Positions 26,050 through 34,351 of a stretch of DNA of 64,000 bases are shown piece by piece; the stretch's first letter is position 1, and each line of letters starts with the position of its first letter. Position numbers and translations under genes: made by a program. Source of the DNA: Streptomyces longispororuber (GTDB lineage Bacteria > Actinomycetota > Actinomycetes > Streptomycetales > Streptomycetaceae); NCBI RefSeq assembly GCF_024448165.1, contig NZ_JAMOLN010000026.1:1-64000 (forward strand), read 5' to 3'. The notes below the pieces were generated by a model, which did not search any database, had not been told where the DNA came from, and saw only the letters and a program-made list of their open reading frames with translations.

Positions 26050-26134
26050 GTCCGGGTGGCGGAATGGCAGACGCGCTAGCTTGAGGTGCTAGTGCCCTTT
26101 ATCGGGCGTGGGGGTTCAAGTCCCCCCTCGGACA
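26050..26134 (+). tRNA. tRNA-Leu(GAG), copy 1
   Basis: An 85-nt leucine tRNA with a long variable arm. The acceptor stem GTCCGGG pairs with CTCGGAC (one G-T). The anticodon stem CTAGC/GCTAG (26076-26080, 26088-26092) encloses TTGAGGT, giving anticodon GAG at 26083-26085. The T arm is GGGGGTTCAAGTCCCCC. The discriminator A at 26134 is followed by CAG, so CCA is not encoded. Confidence 0.95.
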
Positions 26135-26151
26135 CAGAGCGTGATCGGACG

Positions 26152-26188
26152 GTGCCGGTCGGGAATGATCCCGACCGGCACTTCTGTT
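26152..26188 (+). terminator. Terminator after tRNA-Leu copy 1
   Basis: GTGCCGGTCGGGA (26152-26164) and TCCCGACCGGCAC (26169-26181) form a 13-bp stem with an ATGA loop, followed by TTCTGTTT. Confidence 0.85.
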
Positions 26189-26292
26189 TATCCGCCCGCA
26201 CGAGGTTTATGCAGGTGAGAGGCGCTCCGAAAGCTTGGTATTGTTGGCTTTACCGCTGCGGGGAACACCCGCGGAGAAGCGGTGCACACCCT

Positions 26293-26377
26293 GTCCGGGT
26301 GGCGGAATGGCAGACGCGCTAGCTTGAGGTGCTAGTGCCCTTTATCGGGCGTGGGGGTTCAAGTCCCCCCTCGGACA
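26293..26377 (+). tRNA. tRNA-Leu(GAG), copy 2
   Basis: Identical over 85 nt to copy 1, anticodon GAG at 26326-26328. Here the discriminator A (26377) is followed by CCA (26378-26380), so the 3' end appears encoded, unlike in copy 1. This may be chance. Confidence 0.95.
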
Positions 26378-26383
26378 CCAGCG

Positions 26384-26420
26384 AAGTGCCGATCGAGATC
26401 TCTCTCGATCGGCACTTTTT
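26384..26420 (+). terminator. Terminator after tRNA-Leu copy 2
   Basis: A stem of at least 13 bp (GTGCCGATCGAGA 26386-26398 with its complement 26403-26415), extended by AA/TT, and a TCTC loop runs into six T residues. This is a classical intrinsic terminator, rare in such GC-rich DNA. Confidence 0.92.
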
Positions 26421-26461
26421 TGCTGGGCGGGCATGCCCGCCAGTGAGCCCGCGGCCCGCGC

Positions 26462-27328
26462 TCAGGCCGTCCCCCGCGCCGGCCCCGCCGTCGCCAGTCG
26501 CTGCACCCGCACCAGCTCCGCGAGTGGATCGCGGGCCGATGCGATCAGCGTGCCGCCGGTGTCGCGGATCGCCTGGGACAAGCGGTCGGGGACGTCGCCG
26601 AAGACCCAGGTCACCTGGTCCGGGACGGAGGGGCCGAGGCGGTACTCGGGTTCCGGGTAGGCCTGGGCCCAGGTGTCCGCGTTGTCGCGCATCAGCTGGG
26701 CCGCTGCCTCGGCGATGCCGTACGTCCAGCCGGTGCCGAGGAACGTGAACCGGCGTGCCGTGAGCAGCGCAGGGGGCAGGGTCTCCTTGATCGCCTCGTA
26801 GGCGTCGTCCGTGGCGTCGTCCAGATTCTCGCCCAGATGGGCGCGGAGCAGGGCGAGGGCCGTGGTGGGGAAGAGGGTGGCCACCGCCGCCTGCGGCTCG
26901 TCGGCGAAGTCGAGGCGCAGCGTGTGGTCGGCGATGCCGGGGGAGTCGGGCGACGCGGTGATCGCGACGCTGGGCACGCTGCCGTGCACCTTGCCGAGCA
27001 GCCGCAGCATCACGGGCGTCGTGCCCGTGCGGGTGAGGGCCACGATGCGGTCGTACTCGCGGCCGTGGAGGAACGCCGACGCGCTGAACGCGTCCGTCTC
27101 GCCGTGCCCCGACGCCTCGCGCAGCGCCGCGTAGGCCTGCGCCATCGCGTACGAGGGGCCCGACCCGACGACGGCGACGCGCTCGCCGCGTCGGGGCAGC
27201 GGCGCCCGGGGGCTGACGGCGAGTTCGGCGGCGCGGGTCCAGCAGTCGGGCTGGCCCGCGAGGCCCAGGTCCGCCCCGTCTCGCGCCGTCGGTATCTCGG
27301 GCGTACGTCTCGCGCTCGTCCTGCTCAT
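26462..27328 (-). CDS. SIS-domain protein (sugar isomerase/AgaS- or GlmS-C-terminal-like)
   Basis: This 288-residue protein consists of two SIS (sugar isomerase) folds. The first holds VAVVGSGPSYAMAQAYAAL, HGREYDRIVALTRTGTTP and SVAITASPDSPG, with a Ser/Thr-rich phosphosugar loop. The second starts near RRFTFLGTGWTYGIAEAAAQLMRD. No glutaminase or DNA-binding domain is present. Such stand-alone proteins isomerise or deaminate phosphosugars. No sugar gene is directly adjacent, although a secreted GH30 enzyme lies 110 bp upstream on the same strand, so the substrate is open. Confidence 0.78.
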   Translation of the reverse strand: MSRTSARRTPEIPTARDGADLGLAGQPDCWTRAAELAVSPRAPLPRRGERVAVVGSGPSYAMAQAYAALREASGHGETDAFSASAFLHGREYDRIVALTRTGTTPVMLRLLGKVHGSVPSVAITASPDSPGIADHTLRLDFADEPQAAVATLFPTTALALLRAHLGENLDDATDDAYEAIKETLPPALLTARRFTFLGTGWTYGIAEAAAQLMRDNADTWAQAYPEPEYRLGPSVPDQVTWVFGDVPDRLSQAIRDTGGTLIASARDPLAELVRVQRLATAGPARGTA

Positions 27329-27438
27329 GGCCCCCCCGGGCTGCTCAGCACACGTGGCTCACCTGCGTGTTCGTGCGACGACGGTACTCGACGCCAGGGG
27401 GCCGGTGGAGCCCGGGGACGGCCGGGACGGCCAGGGCG

Positions 27439-28899
27439 TCAGTCGTGCGCCCGGCCCTGGTCCAGGACGACCGTGACCACCGAGCGGGCGGGCAGCTTCG
27501 CCGTCAGGTGGCCGGCGAAGACGCGGGCGAGGCCGGGCGTCGCCGTCGTCCCGTGGTCGCCGTCCGTCAGGTACGCGGTGGGCCGGTGGCCCTTCGCCGC
27601 CTTCAGGGACAGATCGGCGGTCGTGGCCTCGGAGCCGGTGTTGATGAGGACGGCGACGTCGCTGCCGTCCGTGTTGCGGTAGGCCGAGGTGAGCACCGCC
27701 TCGTCGCCGGACGTGGCGTCGACGCGGACCGCGCCGGGGCGGATGAACTTGCTGAACGCCCCGATCGCCCGCAGCCGCGTGGACGGTTCGTAGCTGTCGC
27801 CGTCCATCCGGACGAGCGCGCCGGTGTTGCCGATCGAGGCGCCCAGCCAGAAGAGATAGGCGGAGGAGTCGGCCCGGGCGAGGGCGTCGTGGATGTGCTC
27901 GGCCACGTACAGGCCGGCCGCGTTCGTGCCGTCGTCCCACTTGCTCGGCCACACCCCGCTGCCCGCCCACTCCGTCATCCACGCGGGCTTCGGGCTGTCG
28001 GTCAGCGGGCTGGTGGGGGCGGACGCGTAGCCGTGGGCGCTGTACGCGGACACCTCCTTCTCCGCCGCCGGGTCCGCCGCGATGGCCGCGGCGTACGCCT
28101 TGCCCTGGTCCCAGCCGAAACTGTCGCAGCAGTACAGCTGCGTGCCGGGGGCCTCGGCACGCAGTACAGGACCGATCGACTTCACCGCGTCCGCCGCCTG
28201 CTCCGGGGTGAAGAGCATCGAGGCGTACGTCGCCTGCCAGTCCGGCTCGTTGGTGAAGTTCAGGTCCGTGATCCGGATGCCTTCCTTCTTGTAGAACTTC
28301 ACGTACTGGGCGAGGTACCTGCCGTACGCGCTGCGCCAGTCGCCGCTCGCGCAGTCCGTGCCGACGACGCCGCACAGCGTGCCGCCGTTCGCGTCGGAAC
28401 CGGTCGTCTTCATGTAGCCGGGGGCGCTCCACGCGTCCGCGATGAACCGCCTCACCCCGTACTTCCTGGCCTCCTTGGCGAGCCAGACCTGACCGCCGTC
28501 GTTGCCGTCCCACTCGTACGCCAGAGGTTCGTCGGGGCTCGCGGGCGCGGTCGGGGCGATGGTCCGCATGTGGTCGTAGACCTCGTCCGTGGACGAGCCG
28601 ACGCCGAGGCGCAGCATGCTCAGGCCCGCGCCGTCCCCGCGCGAGAAGAGGAGCTTGACGATCTCGTCGCCCTTCTCGGCGGACAGACCGTTCAGACCGT
28701 GGATGACGGCCGCGCGCTGGAACGCCTCGGAGACGCCGAACCCGTCGATGCGCTGGTGGCGTTGCGAGAAGTCGATCCGGCCCGGGGCGGTGTCGGCGCC
28801 GGCCGGGGTGCCCGGCAGGGCGAGGGCGGCGGAGGTCAGGGCCAGGGTGGCGGCGAGCAGGCCGAGACGGCGGCGCTGAGGTCTGTGCTGCGACGGCAT
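27439..28899 (-). CDS. Secreted glycoside hydrolase family 30 enzyme
   Basis: This is a 486-residue secreted protein with a Sec-type signal (RRRLGLLAATLALTSAALAL, cleavage near GADTAPG). The mature chain is a GH30 (beta/alpha)8 barrel plus side beta-sandwich, with FSQRHQRIDGFGVSEAFQ, SMLRLGVGS, the acid/base Glu218 in LNFTNEPDW and the nucleophile Glu310 in WMTEWAGSG. GH30 includes glucuronoxylan-specific endoxylanases, beta-1,6-glucanases and others. The GH67, CE7 and GH39 genes later in the window favour xylan but do not prove it. It is monocistronic in appearance. Confidence 0.85.
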   Translation of the reverse strand: MPSQHRPQRRRLGLLAATLALTSAALALPGTPAGADTAPGRIDFSQRHQRIDGFGVSEAFQRAAVIHGLNGLSAEKGDEIVKLLFSRGDGAGLSMLRLGVGSSTDEVYDHMRTIAPTAPASPDEPLAYEWDGNDGGQVWLAKEARKYGVRRFIADAWSAPGYMKTTGSDANGGTLCGVVGTDCASGDWRSAYGRYLAQYVKFYKKEGIRITDLNFTNEPDWQATYASMLFTPEQAADAVKSIGPVLRAEAPGTQLYCCDSFGWDQGKAYAAAIAADPAAEKEVSAYSAHGYASAPTSPLTDSPKPAWMTEWAGSGVWPSKWDDGTNAAGLYVAEHIHDALARADSSAYLFWLGASIGNTGALVRMDGDSYEPSTRLRAIGAFSKFIRPGAVRVDATSGDEAVLTSAYRNTDGSDVAVLINTGSEATTADLSLKAAKGHRPTAYLTDGDHGTTATPGLARVFAGHLTAKLPARSVVTVVLDQGRAHD

Positions 28900-29103
28900 C
28901 CGTGTACTCCCGTGAATCCAGACATGGGTAAGTAGCCGCCCCTGTAAGGGTGTTGGGGCAGGACGGGGCGGGCCGAGCCGGTCGTGCTCCAGGTACGGTC
29001 GCGACCGCCGGCCAGTCTGTCAAGGCACTTAACAAATTGCGGAGGGAGAGGGGTCCCCGGTCTCCACGGCCGACTGTCAGTGGTGCCGTGCATGATCGGG
29101 GAC

Positions 29104-29955
29104 ATGACGTCGAACAACGAGGACGCGCTGCACGAGCTGGCCCGCGCCCAGCTGCCTGCCGACATCGCCGAGCGGTGGATCGGCCTCTTCAGACCGGGGA
29201 TCGGGCTGGGGAGCGCGGACGGTTCGGGGGCCGGGCGCGTGGTGGGGCGCCTCGGCGGGCTGCCGGGGCTGCCGGCGGGGCAGGAGTGGCCCGTCTGGGA
29301 GGGGCACGGCCCGCTCTCCTTCATCGCCTCCGTCGACCTGGGCGAACTGCCGCACGGGAGCCTGGACATCGACCTGCCGGCGGACGGCACGCTCGCCTTC
29401 TTCTACTTCGACGGACAGGCCGACGACGGGGCGGCGCAGGTGTACGCGGACCGGCCGGAGAGCAGGGCGGGCGCCCGGGTGGTGTACGTGCCGGCGGACG
29501 CGGCCGTCGCCGAGCGGCCGGTGCCGCCGGGGCTCACCGCCTACGCCGAGGTGCCGCTCGTGGCGTGGGCCGAGACCACGGCGCCGTACCTGTGGCATCC
29601 GCTCGTGTACCGGGAGTTCGGGCCGATGGACGACGAGCATCCGCTGTGGGACGAGGACTTCAAGGAAGCGCTGTGGGACCTGGGGGAGAGCCGGCACCGG
29701 ATCGGCGGGCACGCCGACCCGGTGCAGGACGAGGTGGAGACGGAGGTGGCCCACGGAGCGCTCGGCTGTCCGCCGTGGAACGATCCGCGGATCAACGAGG
29801 AGGCGCTGCGCTGGCTTCCCCTCGCCCAGTTCGACTCGGACGACGACGCCGGCATGATGTGGGGCGACGGCGGATCCCTCTACTGGCTCATCCGCCCCGA
29901 GGACCTCGCCGCACGCCGCTTCGACCGGGCCATGTTCACCTGGCAGTGCTCCTGA
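29104..29955 (+). CDS. DUF1963 (YwqG-like) protein
   Basis: A 283-residue cytoplasmic protein of the DUF1963/YwqG family, recognised from GLPGLPAGQEWPVWEGHGPLSFIASVDL, GTLAFFYFDGQ and the C-terminal LLPLAQFDSDDDAGMMWGDGGSLYWLI-like ending. Members are widespread and their function is unknown. ATG 29104 is used here; ATG 29092 (four residues longer) is possible, and neither has a strong ribosome site. Its 3' end overlaps the convergent WxLIP-like gene by 20 bp. Confidence 0.7.
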   Translation: MTSNNEDALHELARAQLPADIAERWIGLFRPGIGLGSADGSGAGRVVGRLGGLPGLPAGQEWPVWEGHGPLSFIASVDLGELPHGSLDIDLPADGTLAFFYFDGQADDGAAQVYADRPESRAGARVVYVPADAAVAERPVPPGLTAYAEVPLVAWAETTAPYLWHPLVYREFGPMDDEHPLWDEDFKEALWDLGESRHRIGGHADPVQDEVETEVAHGALGCPPWNDPRINEEALRWLPLAQFDSDDDAGMMWGDGGSLYWLIRPEDLAARRFDRAMFTWQCS

Positions 29956-30937
29956 CCACCACCCGCGGCGCGTCCACCGCCCCGACCCTGTCGCGTCCGC
30001 GTAGCCGGCGGACCCGCAGCAGCACCGCGCCCACCACCAGCACCACGGCGAGGACCGCCACGACCAGCCACGGCATCGCCACGAAGGAGGTGCTCGCCGA
30101 CTCGCGGGTCTGGCGGGCGCTCGCCGTCAGCGTGACGTCGCCCCAGTCGAACTGCGGCGCCCCCGACCAGCGCGCGGTCAGCCGCACCCGCTGGCGCGGC
30201 AGCAGCTCCGACGGCAGACCGGTCAGTCCCCGCGACACGAGGGTGCGGCCGAACAGACCGTCCGCGCGCAGCCGGACCGCCGGGTCGAGGGTGACGTTGC
30301 CGCGGTTGTGCAGCGTGTACGAGATGACGGCCGTGCTGTCGCCCGTGCCGGGCACCACCGGACGGTGCTGGTCCACGCGGACGTCCTCGACGGCGATGGC
30401 GGGCATGGTGGGACCGCTGACCCGCAGATAGACCCGGGCGGCGACGGCCTGCCGTACGCCGAGGGCGAGCGAGCCGTCCGACGCGGCGACCCGTTCGTCG
30501 AGGGCGACGATCGCGCCGGGATGGTCGCCGGGCTCGGCACTCCGCGGCACCCGGATCGTCACCGGCACGGTGACCTTGCCGTGGCCGGGCACGGTGACGC
30601 GGGTGCGGGCGGGGCGGGCCCAGACGCCGACGCCGCGCTGCCGCTCGGTGCGGGTGCGCACGGCGAACCCGCCGTCCCTGGCGGTGTTGTAGGCGTCGGC
30701 GGCGTACAGGCGGAAGGTCAGCGGCTGCGCGGTCTTGTTGGCGACGACGACCTTGTCGCGCAGCGCGTCGCCGGGGTCGGCGGAGAGGTAGAAGTAGGGG
30801 CGCTGGGCGAGCTCGGTGGCGTAGGGGAAGACGGACCAGCTGCCGTTGTCGGCGGCGTGGGCGGGTGTGCCGCCCAGCAGGTTCAGGGAGCTCAGGAGCA
30901 GGACGAGCAGGGCGGTGGCGTACGACGGCTTGCGCAT
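29936..30937 (-). CDS. WxL-protein-associated surface protein (DUF916/WxLIP-like), membrane anchored
   Basis: This 333-residue protein has a signal peptide (MRKPSYATALLVLLLSSLNLL, cut near AHAADNG), two immunoglobulin-like beta domains (YFYLSADPGDALRDKVVVANKTAQPLTF to about residue 240) and a C-terminal membrane helix (WLVVAVLAVVLVVGAVLL) with an Arg-rich cytosolic tail. DUF916-type proteins are partners of WxL surface proteins in Gram-positives and bind peptidoglycan or other matrix. It is the last gene of a three-gene minus-strand module whose other two products look like WxL-type secreted proteins. Its 3' end overlaps the DUF1963 gene by 20 bp. Confidence 0.72.
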   Translation of the reverse strand: MRKPSYATALLVLLLSSLNLLGGTPAHAADNGSWSVFPYATELAQRPYFYLSADPGDALRDKVVVANKTAQPLTFRLYAADAYNTARDGGFAVRTRTERQRGVGVWARPARTRVTVPGHGKVTVPVTIRVPRSAEPGDHPGAIVALDERVAASDGSLALGVRQAVAARVYLRVSGPTMPAIAVEDVRVDQHRPVVPGTGDSTAVISYTLHNRGNVTLDPAVRLRADGLFGRTLVSRGLTGLPSELLPRQRVRLTARWSGAPQFDWGDVTLTASARQTRESASTSFVAMPWLVVAVLAVVLVVGAVLLRVRRLRGRDRVGAVDAPRVVVRSTAR

Positions 30938-31084
30938 GGGTGCGGACCCCCGGGGCGGGCAGGCGTGACGGAGAAGGTGACGGACGGCGAGACGGACGGC
31001 GCGGCGGACAGCGCGGCGGAGAGTGAGGTGGTCCGGGCGGGTGCGCGCCCGGACCGTGGTGCTCGACGGGTGGTCCTGATCAGC

Positions 31085-32419
31085 TCAGCTCAGCGTGAGC
31101 GTGAGGACCGCCGAGTACGCGCCGGGCGGGGTGTACGCCGGCACGTTCAGCGAGAGCCGCGCGTCGACCGTGAACTCGCCGCCGGTCAGGGCGCCGTCGG
31201 GCGCGGAGGCGAGCGTCGCACCCGCGCTGCCGACCGACCCGGGGGAACCGGCCTTGCAGGTGCTCGGGCTGCCTTCCTTGGTGACGCAGACCGGGGTCCA
31301 GCCGAGCTTGTCCCCGCTGACGCTCGCCCCGCCGGGGCCGGCGAAGTCGGTGACCTTGCCGGTCAGGGACCAGCCCGCGGGCCCGCCGCGGAAGTCCTTG
31401 ACCGTCACCGTCTGCAGATTGCCGCGCGAGAAGCCGCCCTTGCCGAAGTCGACGCCCGCCAGGTCGACGGTGTCTCCGGCCTGCCCCATCGACAGCGTGC
31501 CCGCCTTCACGGACGTGTTGACCTTCTGGCTGTCCGCGGGCAGCGGGGTGTCGTCGATGACGACGTACGCCGCGGGACCCGCGCCCTTCTCGGTGCTCCA
31601 GGAACTCCCTTCGTACGCGACGACACCGGTCGTCGCCTTGTCGGTGACGGTCAGGGACCCGGTGAAGGAGCCCTGCGCGTCGGCGGTGGCGCTCGCCTTG
31701 TCGGCGGTCTCCGCGGCCCCGTTGCGGCCGGCCAGCGTGACGGTGGCGCCCGGGGTGAACTTGGCGCCGGTGACGGTGACCGCGTCACCCGGCTTGCCGG
31801 AGGCCGAACCCAGCTGGACGGTGCGGGGGTTGGTCGTGCCGCCGCCGTCCGTCGCGGTCACCGTCTCGGAGACCGGGGCGGGCGGGTTCGTCACCGTACA
31901 GGGGGTGTCCAGCTCCATGATGTAGCTGGTGTGGATGTTGTAGTCGCCGGGCGAGAGCTTGATCGCGCCGGGCGCGGTCACCGTGAACGTGCCCGTCATG
32001 GAGAACGACGGGAAGGCGCCCTTGCCGGGCACCGGGTCGTTCTTCTTGGGCCCGGCGACCGTCAGCTCCCCGCTCTGCGCACCGGACAGCACGACCTTCC
32101 CGGTGGGCGTCATGATGTCGGCGGGCAGTGCCAGGTCGACGGGGTTGCTCGCGGCCGGTTTGACCACCGTGTACGTGACGGTGACCGTGTCCCCGACCTT
32201 CGGGGCGGCGTTGTCCACCGCTATCTGCGCGGTGGTGGTGCCGTCGATCGGCGGGATGCCCGCGATGGCGGGCGGGATGCAGTGCGTGGCGAAGTCCACG
32301 GCGTCGGCCGCGGCAGCGGTCGCCGCCGCGGTGGTGGCGCTCGCGCCGGTGGCCACGAGCGCGGCGGCCCCGAGCAGGGCCGCCCAGTGGCGACGCCGTC
32401 TTCGTCCGGTGGAATCCAT
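31085..32419 (-). CDS. Secreted WxL-domain-like surface protein with Ig-like repeats
   Basis: A 444-residue secreted protein. The signal peptide follows an Arg-rich start (RRRRRHWAALLGAAALVATGAS). Two beta-sandwich segments follow: one with VGDTVTVTYTVVKP and a second IPT/TIG-like repeat (ASGKPGDAVTVTGAKFTPGATVTL). The C-terminal third holds GWSLTGKVTDF and ends in YSAVLTLTLS, typical of WxL-type cell-wall-binding domains. It probably sits on the cell surface non-covalently and works with the DUF916-like protein encoded next. The ligand is unknown. Confidence 0.68.
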   Translation of the reverse strand: MDSTGRRRRRHWAALLGAAALVATGASATTAAATAAAADAVDFATHCIPPAIAGIPPIDGTTTAQIAVDNAAPKVGDTVTVTYTVVKPAASNPVDLALPADIMTPTGKVVLSGAQSGELTVAGPKKNDPVPGKGAFPSFSMTGTFTVTAPGAIKLSPGDYNIHTSYIMELDTPCTVTNPPAPVSETVTATDGGGTTNPRTVQLGSASGKPGDAVTVTGAKFTPGATVTLAGRNGAAETADKASATADAQGSFTGSLTVTDKATTGVVAYEGSSWSTEKGAGPAAYVVIDDTPLPADSQKVNTSVKAGTLSMGQAGDTVDLAGVDFGKGGFSRGNLQTVTVKDFRGGPAGWSLTGKVTDFAGPGGASVSGDKLGWTPVCVTKEGSPSTCKAGSPGSVGSAGATLASAPDGALTGGEFTVDARLSLNVPAYTPPGAYSAVLTLTLS

Positions 32420-32485
32420 GCGTGTCCTGTCCTCTCCTCATACGTGTGCGGGTTCCGGGCAGTGCGTGTGGGGGGAGGTGAGCCG

Positions 32486-33052
32486 TCAGTCGAAGACGAA
32501 CGGGCCGGGTGCCTGCGGGCCTTCGAAGGTGCAGGTGACGGCGATGCCGAAGATCACCATGCGCAGCGAGCCGCCGTACGCCTCCAGGGTGTCGCCGGGG
32601 GCCACGACGCCGTCGAGCGGGCCGACCTGGACGCCGCTGCCCGCGCTCATGGCCGGGTTCCTGGTGCCGCTGAAGACGGTGGTGCCGCCGCCCGCCTTCG
32701 TCAGGGTGAGGGTGGCGGCGATGGTGTCCTCGGCCACGCCGACCGGTGTGGTGATCTCCGAGGAGCTGAGGGTCATGGTCGCGGCGGTGCCGGCCTGGGC
32801 GGCGGTGAGCGTGGCCTCGCCGCTGCCGTAGAGGCCGCAGTCCGCGATGACAGTGGCCGACTGCGGGGTGACGGCCGCGGCGGACGGAGCGAACGCCAGC
32901 CCCGCGGCGGCGAGGGTGCCCGCGGCCAGGGCCGCGCACGTCATGGCGCGTCGGTGCGGCGCCCCTTGCGCGGATCCGGTGGATCTCGCAGATCTCACCG
33001 ATCTCGCGGATCTCGCCGATCTCGCCGATCTCGTGGAGCCCGTGGGTCTCAT
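32486..33052 (-). CDS. Small secreted protein of the WxL-like module, with RSA-repeat N-terminus
   Basis: The start is at MRPTG (33052), with GAAGGGA 6 nt upstream. The product has 188 residues. An unusual N-terminal run of RSA/RSV/RST tripeptides precedes a typical export signal (MTCAALAAGTLAAAGLAFA, cut near SAAAVTPQ). The mature part is a single beta-rich domain with two cysteines (ADCGLYGSGEATL and AVTCTFEGPQ) that could form a disulfide. An internal ATG at 32944 would give a normal-length signal peptide but lacks a ribosome site. It lies upstream of the WxL-like and DUF916-like genes and probably shares their transcript. Function unknown. Confidence 0.62.
   Translation of the reverse strand: MRPTGSTRSARSARSARSVRSARSTGSAQGAPHRRAMTCAALAAGTLAAAGLAFAPSAAAVTPQSATVIADCGLYGSGEATLTAAQAGTAATMTLSSSEITTPVGVAEDTIAATLTLTKAGGGTTVFSGTRNPAMSAGSGVQVGPLDGVVAPGDTLEAYGGSLRMVIFGIAVTCTFEGPQAPGPFVFD
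32982..33035 (-). repeat. 9-bp tandem repeat (six units) in the 5' coding region
   Basis: Six consecutive units of GATCTCGCC or close variants. Read on the minus strand they code RSA, RSA, RSA, RSV, RSA, RST. They extend the N-region of the signal peptide of the small secreted protein. Confidence 0.88.
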
Positions 33053-33393
33053 CGAAGTCCCTTCCCGTGCTGTTCCCGTGGTGCCGCGCGCGCCGGGTGG
33101 GCGCGGGCCTGCTCGTGCGGGCACGCCGCAGGGTTGCCTGTGGCGCGAGTGGGGGAGGTGCGGCGGACCGCTCGCGAGCGGGGTGCGGCACGCGGCGCGG
33201 AGAGTTTCTGACGGCCCGTCAAACTGTGGTGCGCCGTCCATTGATGCGCAGGAAGCGTGGAGGCGCAAGAGATATTCGGAGGAACTTCCGAGGAAACTGT
33301 CCGCCGGGCGGACGGCCGGCCGAACGTTTCCGGGCCACCCCGCGTCCAGGGGACGGAGCGCGCAGCGGCTGCGCGCGGAGGGTGGTTGCGGGT
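33053..33393. other. Divergent intergenic region of 341 bp
   Basis: It separates the WxL-like module (minus) from the lipoprotein gene (plus). It contains a TGACGG-C-CCGTCA inverted repeat (33209-33221). Overlapping open frames have no coding character. I see no RNA gene or clear -10/-35 pair. Confidence 0.5.
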
Positions 33394-34275
33394 ATGCGGA
33401 TCGGTGCGGGGCAGGTCGTGGCGGGGCTCGTGGCCTTGCTGGCGGTGGCCGGCTGCGGGAGCGAGGTGCCCGAAGGGCTCGTGCTCAAGGAGTCGAAGGG
33501 GGCGGGGGCGCCCGCGTCCCCGTACGCGGGGCCGCTCAAGGCGAAGACGCCGTCCTGGGTCGGCGAGGACAGCCCGCTGGAGGGCGGTGGGGCCGCCCTG
33601 CTGACGCTGGAGTGCCAGGGGAAGCCCAGTAGTGCCGGATCGGGCTCCGACTACGACGACGACCCGACGGACTCACCGGAGGAGGCGCTGGCCGCACAGG
33701 TCGGCGACCAGTTCTGGCACGACATGCCGGACCGCGACTACCGCGTGGAACGCCGCACCGGCACCCGGGTGCTGTTCTCCTACGACGTCGGCGGTCGCAC
33801 CCGGGCCGCCGTGATCGTCGCCAAGGGCCGTGCGGACAAGGCCGGTTGGCGTGGCGAGACGCGGGCGAGCTGCGATCCGTCGGAGTTCCGCCGGGCGGAT
33901 CGCGAGCGGCTCGACATCAAGGTGTGGGAGGACCGGCGGGGCCGCCCCGTGTCCACGACGAAGATCGACAGTTCGATGGGGCCCGAGCACTGCGACTGGC
34001 AGACGGTCGAGTTCCTGCACCTCGACAGCGCGAAGGACCGGCGCGGCCAGGGGCGGCAGTACCTCCGCGACCCCGAGGGGCAGTTGACCGGCCTGAAGAC
34101 GCTGCGCTCGTCGTACGCCGAGGACGTGCCGATGCCGGCCGACGCCGTCGACACGGGCTACCGCCACCACGGCCGGGAGCTGTGGCTGGCGGCCGACGGG
34201 GCCGCGGCGTACGTGCGCACCGACGGCCGGGTGGAGCGCTGGCCCGGGGTGACGGAGCCCGTGGCCTGCGCCTGA
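33394..34275 (+). CDS. Putative lipoprotein of unknown function
   Basis: A 293-residue protein with a lipoprotein signal (GLVALLAVAGC, Cys21). GGAGGG lies about 10 nt before the ATG. The mature part is polar and acidic near the start (SDYDDDPTDSPEE) with a central FWHDMPDRDYRVERRTGTRVLFSY and three cysteines (ECQG, SCDP, HCDW). I recognise no domain. It stands alone between the WxL-like module and the hydroxyproline operon and could belong to either side's surface functions. Probably attached to the outer face of the membrane. Confidence 0.6.
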   Translation: MRIGAGQVVAGLVALLAVAGCGSEVPEGLVLKESKGAGAPASPYAGPLKAKTPSWVGEDSPLEGGGAALLTLECQGKPSSAGSGSDYDDDPTDSPEEALAAQVGDQFWHDMPDRDYRVERRTGTRVLFSYDVGGRTRAAVIVAKGRADKAGWRGETRASCDPSEFRRADRERLDIKVWEDRRGRPVSTTKIDSSMGPEHCDWQTVEFLHLDSAKDRRGQGRQYLRDPEGQLTGLKTLRSSYAEDVPMPADAVDTGYRHHGRELWLAADGAAAYVRTDGRVERWPGVTEPVACA

Positions 34276-34316
34276 AGTCCCGCATTTCGTAAGGGAGTTG
34301 CATCCCGTCCGACCCC

Positions 34317-34345
34317 TTGGCCCGTACAGTGGCGTGTGACATAGT
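34317..34345 (+). promoter_or_regulatory. Candidate promoter of the hydroxyproline operon (leaderless)
   Basis: TTGGCC (34317-34322), a 17-bp gap and CATAGT (34340-34345) give a housekeeping-type promoter whose start would fall at about 34352, the G of the GTG start codon. No ribosome site precedes that GTG, so a leaderless mRNA is likely. Confidence 0.5.
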
Positions 34346-34351
34346 ACTGAC

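Larger units (their letters stand above)
25973..26380 (+). repeat. Tandem duplication of a tRNA-Leu gene with its promoter region
   Basis: Two units about 240 bp apart each hold a leader starting GCAGGTGA, a CTTGGTATTGTTG stretch that may include the -10 region, a GGGGAACACC segment, and an identical tRNA. The leaders have diverged while the tRNA parts have not, which indicates an old duplication under selection. A hairpin terminator follows each unit, so they may be transcribed separately. Confidence 0.8.

Noticed and set aside
26050-26380. tRNA-Leu pair as the border of an integrated element
   Set aside because: No integrase, excisionase, phage gene or direct repeat of the tRNA 3' end is visible on either side; a tandem tRNA duplication explains the repeat.
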